This document shows positions 1 to 6,468 of a DNA stretch of 13,936 nucleotides, piece after piece (positions within the stretch are counted from its first letter, which is position 1; each line of letters begins with the position of its first letter). Made by a program: the position numbers and the translations under genes. Below the pieces are notes generated by a model that saw only the letters and a list, made by a program, of their open reading frames with translations, was not told the origin of the DNA and did no database searches. The DNA is from Actinocrinis sp046724665 (GTDB taxonomy: Bacteria; Actinomycetota; Actinomycetes; Streptomycetales; Catenulisporaceae): the NCBI GenBank assembly GCA_046724665.1, contig JBKOWZ010000200.1, positions 1 through 13,936 on the forward strand. The letters are read 5' to 3'.

Positions 1-40
1 GGTTGCGTCTCGTGGGCTCGGAGATGTGTATAAGAGACAG
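1..40 (+). other. Residual Nextera/Tn5 sequencing adapter (not genomic)
   Basis: Bases 7-21 read GTCTCGTGGGCTCGG, the Nextera read-2 adapter segment. Bases 22-40 read AGATGTGTATAAGAGACAG, the 19-bp Tn5 mosaic end used in Nextera libraries. Both match exactly. The six bases before them (1-6) are where an i7 index would sit. Genomic sequence therefore begins at about base 41. Any start codon taken from this stretch, such as the GTG at 26 that gives an N-terminus beginning MYKRQ, is an artefact. Confidence 0.98.
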
Positions 41-2374
41 ACGCTGACCCGGCCGCGCCCCGCGACGCGGACCTTCCGTTCCGGCACGCGCTTCGTGGAC
101 CTGCCCGAGGGCCTGCTGGACAGCGTCATGGCGCAGGCGAACCGGCTCGCGATCACCCCGGCGGCGTTCTGCCTCGGCATGCTGACGGTGTTCCTGGCCC
201 GGCTGCGCGGCCGCGAGCGGTTCGCGCTCGCGGTCCCGGTGGACACCCGGATGCACGTCGGCGCGCTCGACACCGTCGGATTCTTCGGCGTGCCGGTGCC
301 GTTCGCGGCCGAGGCCGCGGCGCACGAGCCGATCAGCGAGGTGCTGCGGCGTACCGACCTGCGGCTGGCCCGGGTGCTGGAGAAGGGCGCGTCGTTCTTC
401 GGCGCCATGTCGGCCCTCGTCGAGGAGGGCCTGCACCGGCCGGACGCGCCGCTGGTCGAGGTCTACTTCAACTTCATCAGGCCCCAGGCGCTCAAGGTGC
501 GCGGCCTGGAGATCATGCAGGCGGGCACCGGCTACTCAGACCTCGATCTCATGGTCTCGGTCGCCTGCGACCTGAACCATCTGCGGCTCGACTACAACCT
601 CGACATCATCGACGAGGACGACTGCGTCCGCTTCGGGCAGGAATACCTCGACCTGCTCGCCGAGGTCGCCGGCGGCGCCGACGCGCAGGCCGCGCCGGTG
701 ATGCGGCAGCAGCCGTCCGAGCCCGCCGAGGCCGTGGCGCCCGCCGCGTCGATAGCGCTCGCGGCCACCTTCGCCCTCGGCGATATGACCGCGATGATCG
801 AGGCAGCACTCGAAGACGGGAGCACCGTCGCCGCCGCGCCGTACCACCAGGCGCTGGCCGGCCTCAAGGATCCGGCCGGAGTCTTCACGCAGCCCACGGC
901 CGCCGTCGGCGTCGTGCTGCTGCGCGCCGCCGACTTCGCGCGGTTCGGCCCGGCAGGCGACGACCTGCTGGCCGAACTCGCCGACGAATACCCGGCGGCG
1001 CTGCGCTCGCTGCACGAACGGACCGGCCTGCCGGTGATCGTCGGCTTCCTGCCGGCCGAGTCGGCGGACGACAGACTGCCGCGTTGGGAGCGGGATCTCG
1101 CCGCGCGGCTGCGCGCGCAGCCCGGCGTCGTGGTCGTTGCGCCCGAGGCGTGGGGTAGCGGGTACGACATCGCAGAGCCTTTCGACGCGGAGACCGACGC
1201 ACTCGCGCACCTGCCGTTCACCCCGCAGTTCCAGGCCGCGGTCGCGCTCACGGTGGCCGACCTGGTCCACGCGGTCCGGCGCACGCCGCCGAAGGTCGTC
1301 GCCGTGGACGGCGACGACACGCTGTGGGGAGGGGTGGCCGGCGAGATCGGGCCGGACGCGGTCGATCTGGCCGGGCCGCGCGAGGCGCTGGCCCGGCGGC
1401 TGCTGGAATGGCGCGGCGCGGGCGTCCTGCTCGCGCTGGTGAGCAACAACGACGAGGCCACCGTTCTCAGCGTGCTGCAACGCCCCGACAGCGTGCTGCG
1501 GGCCGAGCACTTCAGCGCGATCTCGACGGCCTGGGGACCGAAGGCGGCCCGGCTCGAGGCGATCGCCGTCGAGCTCGGACTCGGGCTCGACGGCTTCCTG
1601 TACCTCGACGACAACCCGGTCGAGATCGCCGCGATGCGGTCCGTGCTGCCCGAGGTGCTCGCGGTGACCTGTCCGCCCGCGAGCGAGCTCGACGCCTTCG
1701 TCGCCCGGCTGTGGCCGCTGCCGCCGAAGGCCGCGACGAGGGAAGACGCCGCGCGGGCGAACTTCTACCAGCAGGAGCGGCTGCGCACCCGGGAGCGCGA
1801 GCAGATCGGGTTCGCCGACTTCCTCGACCGGCTCCAGCTCGAAGTGGACGTCGAGCCGCTGTCCGCGGCGACGATCAAGCGCTCGGCGCAGCTGAGCCGC
1901 CGCACCAACCAGTTCAACCTGCGTCCCGGGCCGCTGGACGAGGCCGCGCTGGAGAAGTGGCAGCGCAAGGGCGAGGTGTGGACGGCGTCGGCGCGCGACC
2001 GGTTCGGCGACTACGGCCAGGTCGGCGTACTGGTGCTGCGACGCGCCGGCAACACGCTCGAAGTGGTCGCCTGGATGCTCAGCTGTCGCGCGCTCGGCCG
2101 CGGCGTCGAGGAGCGGCTGCTGCTGTGGCTGGCCGATCGCGCGGAGGCGCTGGGATACGAGTCGGTACGCCTGGTCGCCGAGAACACGCCGCGCAATGTT
2201 CCGGCGCGGCGGCTGGTGGCGGCCCTCGGCGGGGGAGAGGTGGACAGCCCGAGGCTGGACGTCGCGATCCCGCTGGCCCGGCTGCGCGAGTTCCAGTCGT
2301 GGAGCAGCGAAGAAGGGCCCGGCGACGACGGATCCGGCGACGCGCGAGAGGAGTCTGGAGCGCACGGTGGCTGA
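41..2374 (+). CDS. NRPS condensation domain (C-terminal half) fused to FkbH-type HAD-IIIC glyceryl-transfer protein, 5' partial
   Basis: The gene is truncated on the left by the contig end; 777 residues remain, numbered here from base 41. Residues 1 to about 190 look like the second half of an NRPS condensation domain: PVDTR near 66-70, FFGVPVPF at 81-88 in the place of the usual GFFVNT-like motif, and YFNF at 142-145. The HHxxxDG motif would lie in the missing part. Residues about 240-400 resemble the N-terminal domain of long FkbH proteins. The HAD core follows: DGDDTLWGG from D423 (nucleophile D423, acid D425), SNND at 468-471, K501 in GPK, and DDNP at 523-526. A GNAT-like region follows, with the FkbH hallmark TNQFN near 626. 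FkbH proteins dephosphorylate 1,3-bisphosphoglycerate and load glyceryl onto a carrier protein. The next gene overlaps by 8 bp and supplies a carrier domain, so glyceryl loading is plausible but inferred. Deviations from the usual FkbH signature (SNND, not SKND; I after DDNPVE where R is common) leave room for another substrate. Confidence 0.88.
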   Translation, partial: TLTRPRPATRTFRSGTRFVDLPEGLLDSVMAQANRLAITPAAFCLGMLTVFLARLRGRERFALAVPVDTRMHVGALDTVGFFGVPVPFAAEAAAHEPISEVLRRTDLRLARVLEKGASFFGAMSALVEEGLHRPDAPLVEVYFNFIRPQALKVRGLEIMQAGTGYSDLDLMVSVACDLNHLRLDYNLDIIDEDDCVRFGQEYLDLLAEVAGGADAQAAPVMRQQPSEPAEAVAPAASIALAATFALGDMTAMIEAALEDGSTVAAAPYHQALAGLKDPAGVFTQPTAAVGVVLLRAADFARFGPAGDDLLAELADEYPAALRSLHERTGLPVIVGFLPAESADDRLPRWERDLAARLRAQPGVVVVAPEAWGSGYDIAEPFDAETDALAHLPFTPQFQAAVALTVADLVHAVRRTPPKVVAVDGDDTLWGGVAGEIGPDAVDLAGPREALARRLLEWRGAGVLLALVSNNDEATVLSVLQRPDSVLRAEHFSAISTAWGPKAARLEAIAVELGLGLDGFLYLDDNPVEIAAMRSVLPEVLAVTCPPASELDAFVARLWPLPPKAATREDAARANFYQQERLRTREREQIGFADFLDRLQLEVDVEPLSAATIKRSAQLSRRTNQFNLRPGPLDEAALEKWQRKGEVWTASARDRFGDYGQVGVLVLRRAGNTLEVVAWMLSCRALGRGVEERLLLWLADRAEALGYESVRLVAENTPRNVPARRLVAALGGGEVDSPRLDVAIPLARLREFQSWSSEEGPGDDGSGDAREESGAHGG
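2357..2369 (+). promoter_or_regulatory. Ribosome binding site that sets the start of the ACP-reductase gene
   Basis: GGAG at 2357-2360 lies six bases before a GTG at 2367-2369. This start overlaps the upstream stop codon (2372-2374) by eight bases, which is typical of translational coupling. The frame is also open upstream to 2196, but that part lies inside the preceding gene and codes for no recognisable domain, so 2367 is preferred. Confidence 0.75.
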
Positions 2375-4730
2375 CGAGAACAACGGCACGACCTCCCGCA
2401 ACCCGGCGGTCGATCGGCGCTATGAAGGCGAGCTGATCGACGGCAGCTCCAGCGGCACCGCACGCGTGGCGGACCTACTGGCCCGCACGCGTGCGGCACC
2501 CACGTCAGAGGACGGCGAAACCCCGACCGACGCCGAGGTGCCGACGACACCGGCGACGACGACCTGGGACCTTGAGCGGCTCACCTCCGGCATCACCTCG
2601 CGTGCGGCCCGCTTCCTCGGCGGCGCGCCGGTGGACCCCGACACAGACCTCTTCGACGCCGGCGCGACGTCGGTCGGCGCCGTGGAACTCGTCGCGCTCA
2701 TCGCCCGGGAACTGGACGTGCGGCTCAGCCTCGACGACGTGTTCGCGGACGCCCGGCCGCGGCACCTCGCGTACCGCTGGCTCGCCGCTCAGGGCATCGA
2801 TGTCGAGGCGCTGCGCACGCAGACTCAGATCCCGGCGATATCGGCGCCCGCGTCCGAGCTCGGAGCCGCGCCGCAGCCGAGCGTCGCGGCCGACGGCGAC
2901 GACCTGGCCTGGATCGCGTCCGACCTGGCCCGCGCCGACCGGCTGCCGTGGGTCGATCTGCCCGAGCAGATCCCGCCGCGCCGCATCCTGCTGACCGGCG
3001 CGACCGGCTTCCTCGGCAGCCACCTGCTGCTCGACCTGCTGCGGCGCTGCGATGCGCACGTCGTGTGCCTCGTGCGCGGCGCCGACGACCAGCAGGCCGA
3101 GCAGCGCCTCGGCGAGGCGCTCACGAGCTTCCAGGTGCCCTGGTCCGCGGAGGTGCGCCGCCGCGTCACCGTTGTCGCCGGCGACATCCGCCAACCGCGG
3201 CTCGGCCTGAGCGAGCAGCGGTGGACCAGCCTGGCGCACGAGGTCGATTCGGTCGTCAGCGTCGCCGCGGCGGTCGATTTCCTGCGCGGATACCCGTCGC
3301 TGCGGCAGACCAACGTGATCGGCCCGCTGATGCTCGCCGAGTTCGCGGTCGCCGGGCGGGTCAAGCCGCTGCACCACATCTCGTCCATCGCCGTGTTCAA
3401 CGAGATCGGCATCGCCTCGATGGGCGAAGACGACCCGGTCGCGCACATCGACCGGCTCGCCGCCGGATACGACAAGTCGAAGTGGGCCGCCGAGGCGGCG
3501 CTGCGCCGCGCCCGTGAGCACGGCCTGGTCGTCACGCTGCTGCGGCCGGGCGGAATCGGCGGCCACACGCAGACCGGCGCCTACAACGCGCACGACCTGA
3601 GCACCGGCTTCATGTCGGCGTTCACCCGCTACCGCACGGTGCCCGCGTTCCGGGTCCTCAACGTCGCCCCGGTGGACTGGGTCAGCCGGCTGGCGGCGGC
3701 GATCATCTGCGAGCCGGAGGGCTGGGGCCAGACCTACAACCTGGTCGGCAAGCCGAACACGCTGCCCGCGCTGGTGCGCGACATGCAGCTGAACGGCCTG
3801 AACGCGCAGGTGCTCGACTGGGACGACTGGCGCGAGGACCTGCTGGCCCGGCTGGAGGCCGAGCCGGCGCCGGAACTCGAATTCCTCGGCCGGGTGCTGC
3901 GCAGCCCGACCGCGGTCAAGCTGTGCGAGGCCACCCTGCTCGGCCCGGCGGCCACCGGCGCCCGCGCCGAGGCCTTCGCCGCGCGGCACAAGCTGCCCGC
4001 GCCGGGCCGTTACGACGGCTGGGCGCAGCTGAAGACCTTCGAACGGCTGGCGAAGGACGGCCTGGTCCACCTGCCGAGCCGGGGCGACCCGCCGTACCTC
4101 TGGTTCTCCGAGACGATGGCCGGAACGCTCGGGCCGCTCGGCGGCCGGGCCGACTCGCCGTGCACGCTCTCGATGAAGCTGTCGATCTCCAGCATGTACC
4201 AGCTGGTCCAGGGGCGCCGCATCGACGTGCACGGCGAGGTCGAGTGCCCCCTGCTGCACCCCGAACCGCTGGTCGTCCAGGACGGCGAGATCCGGGTGCG
4301 CCCCGACGAGGGCGTGCCGATGCTGCACGGCACCGAGCATCCGTTGCTGCACTACCGGTTGCAGTTGCGGGACCGCGACGGCCGGATCTGGTGGCTGGAG
4401 GGCCGCAAGACCGCCCGCGCCCGCCGCGACCTGCTGCGGCAGGCCCGCACGCTCGAGGTCGAGGTCGGATACGACGGCGAGCCGCCGCACCTGTCCGGCG
4501 TGGTGGCCGTGCCCGGCGGCTACGTGCGCCAGCAGATCGACGGCATCCGGGTCAATCCGAAGCTGTCCGCGCAGGAGCAGCGCGTCGCCAAGCTGATGTG
4601 GCTCGGCTGGTTCGGCTCCCAGATCGGCCGCGGCCTGCTGGAGCCGCTGCTGCGTACCGGCGCGGACCTGCTCGACCTGCGGCGCGACGCGGCCCTCATC
4701 AAGCGCGAGCGCAAGAGGCGGAACCCATGA
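2367..4730 (+). CDS. Carrier protein-thioester reductase with extra C-terminal domain
   Basis: A 787-residue protein starting at GTG 2367 and overlapping the gene before it. After a low-complexity N-terminus of about 60 residues comes a carrier domain (about 70-145) with GATSVGAVEL, where S102 is the expected phosphopantetheine site. A Rossmann-fold reductase of the thioester-reductase/carboxylic-acid-reductase R-domain type fills about 205-500. It has the nucleotide-binding loop TGATGFLG at 210-217, the catalytic serine region at S339/S340, and YDKSK with Y368 and K372. Such domains release a carrier-bound acyl chain as an aldehyde or alcohol using NAD(P)H. Residues about 560-787 form an extra domain starting near YLWFSETMAG (F580). 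It resembles, from memory, the unnamed middle domain of long GMC-oxidoreductase/hydrolase proteins; this is not verified. Its role is unknown, possibly substrate or product binding. The 3' end overlaps the hydrolase gene as ATGA. Carrier and reductase calls are firm; the C-terminal domain is not. Confidence 0.9.
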   Translation: MADENNGTTSRNPAVDRRYEGELIDGSSSGTARVADLLARTRAAPTSEDGETPTDAEVPTTPATTTWDLERLTSGITSRAARFLGGAPVDPDTDLFDAGATSVGAVELVALIARELDVRLSLDDVFADARPRHLAYRWLAAQGIDVEALRTQTQIPAISAPASELGAAPQPSVAADGDDLAWIASDLARADRLPWVDLPEQIPPRRILLTGATGFLGSHLLLDLLRRCDAHVVCLVRGADDQQAEQRLGEALTSFQVPWSAEVRRRVTVVAGDIRQPRLGLSEQRWTSLAHEVDSVVSVAAAVDFLRGYPSLRQTNVIGPLMLAEFAVAGRVKPLHHISSIAVFNEIGIASMGEDDPVAHIDRLAAGYDKSKWAAEAALRRAREHGLVVTLLRPGGIGGHTQTGAYNAHDLSTGFMSAFTRYRTVPAFRVLNVAPVDWVSRLAAAIICEPEGWGQTYNLVGKPNTLPALVRDMQLNGLNAQVLDWDDWREDLLARLEAEPAPELEFLGRVLRSPTAVKLCEATLLGPAATGARAEAFAARHKLPAPGRYDGWAQLKTFERLAKDGLVHLPSRGDPPYLWFSETMAGTLGPLGGRADSPCTLSMKLSISSMYQLVQGRRIDVHGEVECPLLHPEPLVVQDGEIRVRPDEGVPMLHGTEHPLLHYRLQLRDRDGRIWWLEGRKTARARRDLLRQARTLEVEVGYDGEPPHLSGVVAVPGGYVRQQIDGIRVNPKLSAQEQRVAKLMWLGWFGSQIGRGLLEPLLRTGADLLDLRRDAALIKRERKRRNP

Positions 4731-5890
4731 CGACCAGCCCGACCACACCGGCGAGCGCGAACGGGAGAAGGAGCGGGAGCGGGATCGTGAACGCGGGGCC
4801 GGCCCCGAGGGTGCGGCCGCTGCGGGCTCGCTTCGACGCGGCGAGCATCGAGGCGATCCCGTTTCGCGCCTCCGACGGCACGCACCTGTCGCTCAACCGC
4901 ATCGCCGCCCACGACGCCCCCGCCGACCGCCCGGCGGTCCTGCTGCTGCACGGTCACACCGCGTCGGCGGACATGTTCGTCCTGCCCGAGACGCGCAACA
5001 TGGCCGACGTGCTGCTCGACGCGGGCTACGAGCCGTGGCTGCTGGACTGGCGCGGCAGCTGCCGTCTGCCGCACAACGAGAACAGCTCCCGCTTCAGCTA
5101 CGACGACGTGGCGCTCTACGACATCCCGGACGCGGTCTCGTACATCCGCGGCCGCATCGGCGAGCGGCAGCTGTTCATCGTCTCGCACTGCATCGGCGCG
5201 ATGTGCCTGTCGATGAGCATGGCGGCCGGTCTCGTGCCGGGCGTGGACGCCGTGGTGGCGCAGGGCGTGTTCCTGACGCCGAAGCTGTCCGGCCGCACGC
5301 GCTTGCGGATGCACGTCGGCGGCGAGCTGCTGCGCACGCGGCTCGACCACGTCCCGGTGGACATCCGCAAGGTCGGGCTGTGGTCCAAGTACACGCCGCT
5401 GTTCGCGCTCGCCGCGCGCGGCGCCGACTGCCCGGACCCGACCTGCCAGATGCTGCACAACTCCACCTGGGGCCTGGGCGCGTCGCTGTTCGTGCACGAC
5501 AATCTGGACGAGCTCACGCACGACCGGTTGGCCGAGCTGTTCGGGCCGGTGCCCGTGTGGTCGCTGCCGCACATGCGCCGGATCGAGCTGGCGCACTCGG
5601 TGATGCGGTGGAACCACGGCGACCTGCGGTACCGGGCACTGCCGGAGAACGCGCTGGACCGCGCGGACCGGATCGACAGCCCGCTGCTGCTGATCTCCGG
5701 CAGCCAGAACCGGCTGTGGCTGGATTCGAACAAGCTCTGCTACGACATCCTGACCTCGCGCCACCCGCAGCTCGACGTCTCGTACACCGAGGTCCCGGGC
5801 TACGGACACGTCGATACGTTCATCGGCCGCAGCGCGGCGCTCGACGTGTTCGGGCACATCCTCGACTTCCTCGACGAGCACCGGCGCTAG
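4727..5890 (+). CDS. Alpha/beta hydrolase with cysteine nucleophile elbow
   Basis: A 387-residue protein whose ATG (4727-4729) overlaps the preceding TGA (4728-4730), with AGAGG-like bases just upstream, so it is translationally coupled to the reductase. The first 40 residues or so are Ser/Thr/Gly/Arg-rich. The fold is recognisable from LLLHGHTASADMF (oxyanion-hole HG), the DWRGS segment, a nucleophile elbow SHCIG with C155 in place of the usual Ser, and GYGHVD with H361 as catalytic base. The strand expected to carry the acid reads ISGSQNRLW, with Q327-N328 where I recall acidic residues in relatives, so the acid is uncertain. No signal peptide is seen, so it should be cytoplasmic. Cysteine elbows occur in dienelactone hydrolases and in some thioesterase/acyltransferase-like enzymes. 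A role in hydrolysing or transferring the pathway acyl group is inferred from the operon. The protein looks related to the C-terminal hydrolase domain of long GMC-oxidoreductase fusions. Confidence 0.85.
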   Translation: MTTSPTTPASANGRRSGSGIVNAGPAPRVRPLRARFDAASIEAIPFRASDGTHLSLNRIAAHDAPADRPAVLLLHGHTASADMFVLPETRNMADVLLDAGYEPWLLDWRGSCRLPHNENSSRFSYDDVALYDIPDAVSYIRGRIGERQLFIVSHCIGAMCLSMSMAAGLVPGVDAVVAQGVFLTPKLSGRTRLRMHVGGELLRTRLDHVPVDIRKVGLWSKYTPLFALAARGADCPDPTCQMLHNSTWGLGASLFVHDNLDELTHDRLAELFGPVPVWSLPHMRRIELAHSVMRWNHGDLRYRALPENALDRADRIDSPLLLISGSQNRLWLDSNKLCYDILTSRHPQLDVSYTEVPGYGHVDTFIGRSAALDVFGHILDFLDEHRR

Positions 5891-6057
5891 GCCCCGCGCC
5901 GAGAAGCTTTCACGGAAGGCGAGCCCTGCGAAGCCGGTCAGGAGTGTGCAGGCCACGGGCGCCGCACGGTGCGGTCAGTGCTGTTGTACGATCCCGCTTG
6001 CATCAGGGTTCGTAAACGCGTTCGGACAGCACACCCGACAGACGAGAAGGGCGGAAC

Positions 6058-6363
6058 ATGCGATTCCACGGCAGGAACGGTCGCCGACTGCTCACCGTCG
6101 CCACCCTCGGGGCGCTGGGTACCGGCCTGGCCGCGGCTCCGGCGCTCGCGGCCGGTTCGTACCCGGTGCCCCGCTCGGCCACCGGGATCGGCCAGGGCGT
6201 CAACGGGGACGCCGCGATCGCCGATGTGGAGCCGCGGCTGCAAGCGGCGATCCTGGCCGACGGCACCGACTGCGTCAACTGGAGCGTGTCCTACCAGCAG
6301 GTCTGGCTGGGCAACGGCTGGGTGGTCCTGCGGGTCACCCTCTCCGCCGACTGCGCGACCTGA
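6058..6363 (+). CDS. Small secreted two-cysteine protein of unknown function
   Basis: A 101-residue protein starting at ATG 6058 with GAAGG at 6046-6050, seven bases upstream. The N-terminus (RNGRR, then a hydrophobic stretch LLTVATLGALGTGLAAAP) ends in PALA followed by AG, a good Sec signal-peptidase I site after residue 31. The mature part of about 70 residues contains two cysteines, C72 (TDCVNW) and C99 (ADCAT), which could form one disulfide after export, and is rich in W, V and G. I recognise no family. It appears monocistronic: 167 bp separate it from the hydrolase gene, and a strong terminator lies 17 bp after its stop codon. Signal peptide, RBS and terminator together make it a convincing real gene. 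Confidence 0.8.
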   Translation: MRFHGRNGRRLLTVATLGALGTGLAAAPALAAGSYPVPRSATGIGQGVNGDAAIADVEPRLQAAILADGTDCVNWSVSYQQVWLGNGWVVLRVTLSADCAT

Positions 6364-6380
6364 TCACGGTCGCCACCTGA

Positions 6381-6420
6381 AGTGTCCCGATGGCGACGAG
6401 GCCATCGGGACACTGTTTTT
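6381..6420 (+). terminator. Perfect intrinsic terminator after the small secreted protein gene
   Basis: A 14-bp perfect inverted repeat (AGTGTCCCGATGGC at 6381-6394 and its exact complement at 6401-6414) encloses a six-base loop, GACGAG. It is followed directly by GTTTTT at 6415-6420, the tract expected of a rho-independent terminator on the + strand. On the minus strand the stem is followed by TTCAGG with no T-run, so it is probably one-directional, although the stem may still slow convergent transcription from the acyltransferase gene. Confidence 0.93.
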
Positions 6421-6449
6421 CAGGACACCGTGTTTTGAGGACACCGTGT
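6408..6449 (+). repeat. Three degenerate tandem units derived from the terminator tail
   Basis: The terminator's right arm and T-tract (GGACACTGTTTTT from 6408) recur as GGACACCGTGTTTT from 6423 and GGACACCGTGTCTC from 6439. The spacing is 15-16 bp, and AGGACACCGTGT is identical at 6422-6433 and 6438-6449. It lies between two convergent genes and may be slippage duplication of a terminator end. Confidence 0.7.
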
Positions 6450-6468
6450 CTCATGGGCCCGACTTGCT

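Noticed and set aside
26..40. GTG at 26 as the start of the first gene
   Set aside because: It lies inside the sequencing adapter; the genomic reading frame is open from base 41 and is truncated.
2196..2366. N-terminal extension of the ACP-reductase protein
   Set aside because: It lies wholly inside the preceding coding region, has low-complexity composition, and a good GGAG/GTG start exists at 2367.
536..2401. Long open frame on the minus strand opposite the condensation-FkbH gene (also similar ones at 2505-4748 and 4520-5956)
   Set aside because: High GC with strong third-position bias produces long antisense frames. Their translations are Arg/Ala/Gln-rich with no domain, while the + strand encodes clear motifs throughout.
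5984..5992. TTGTACGAT as a promoter for the small secreted protein
   Set aside because: TACGAT is -10-like but no matching -35 lies at 16-18 bp; such hexamers are too common to call.
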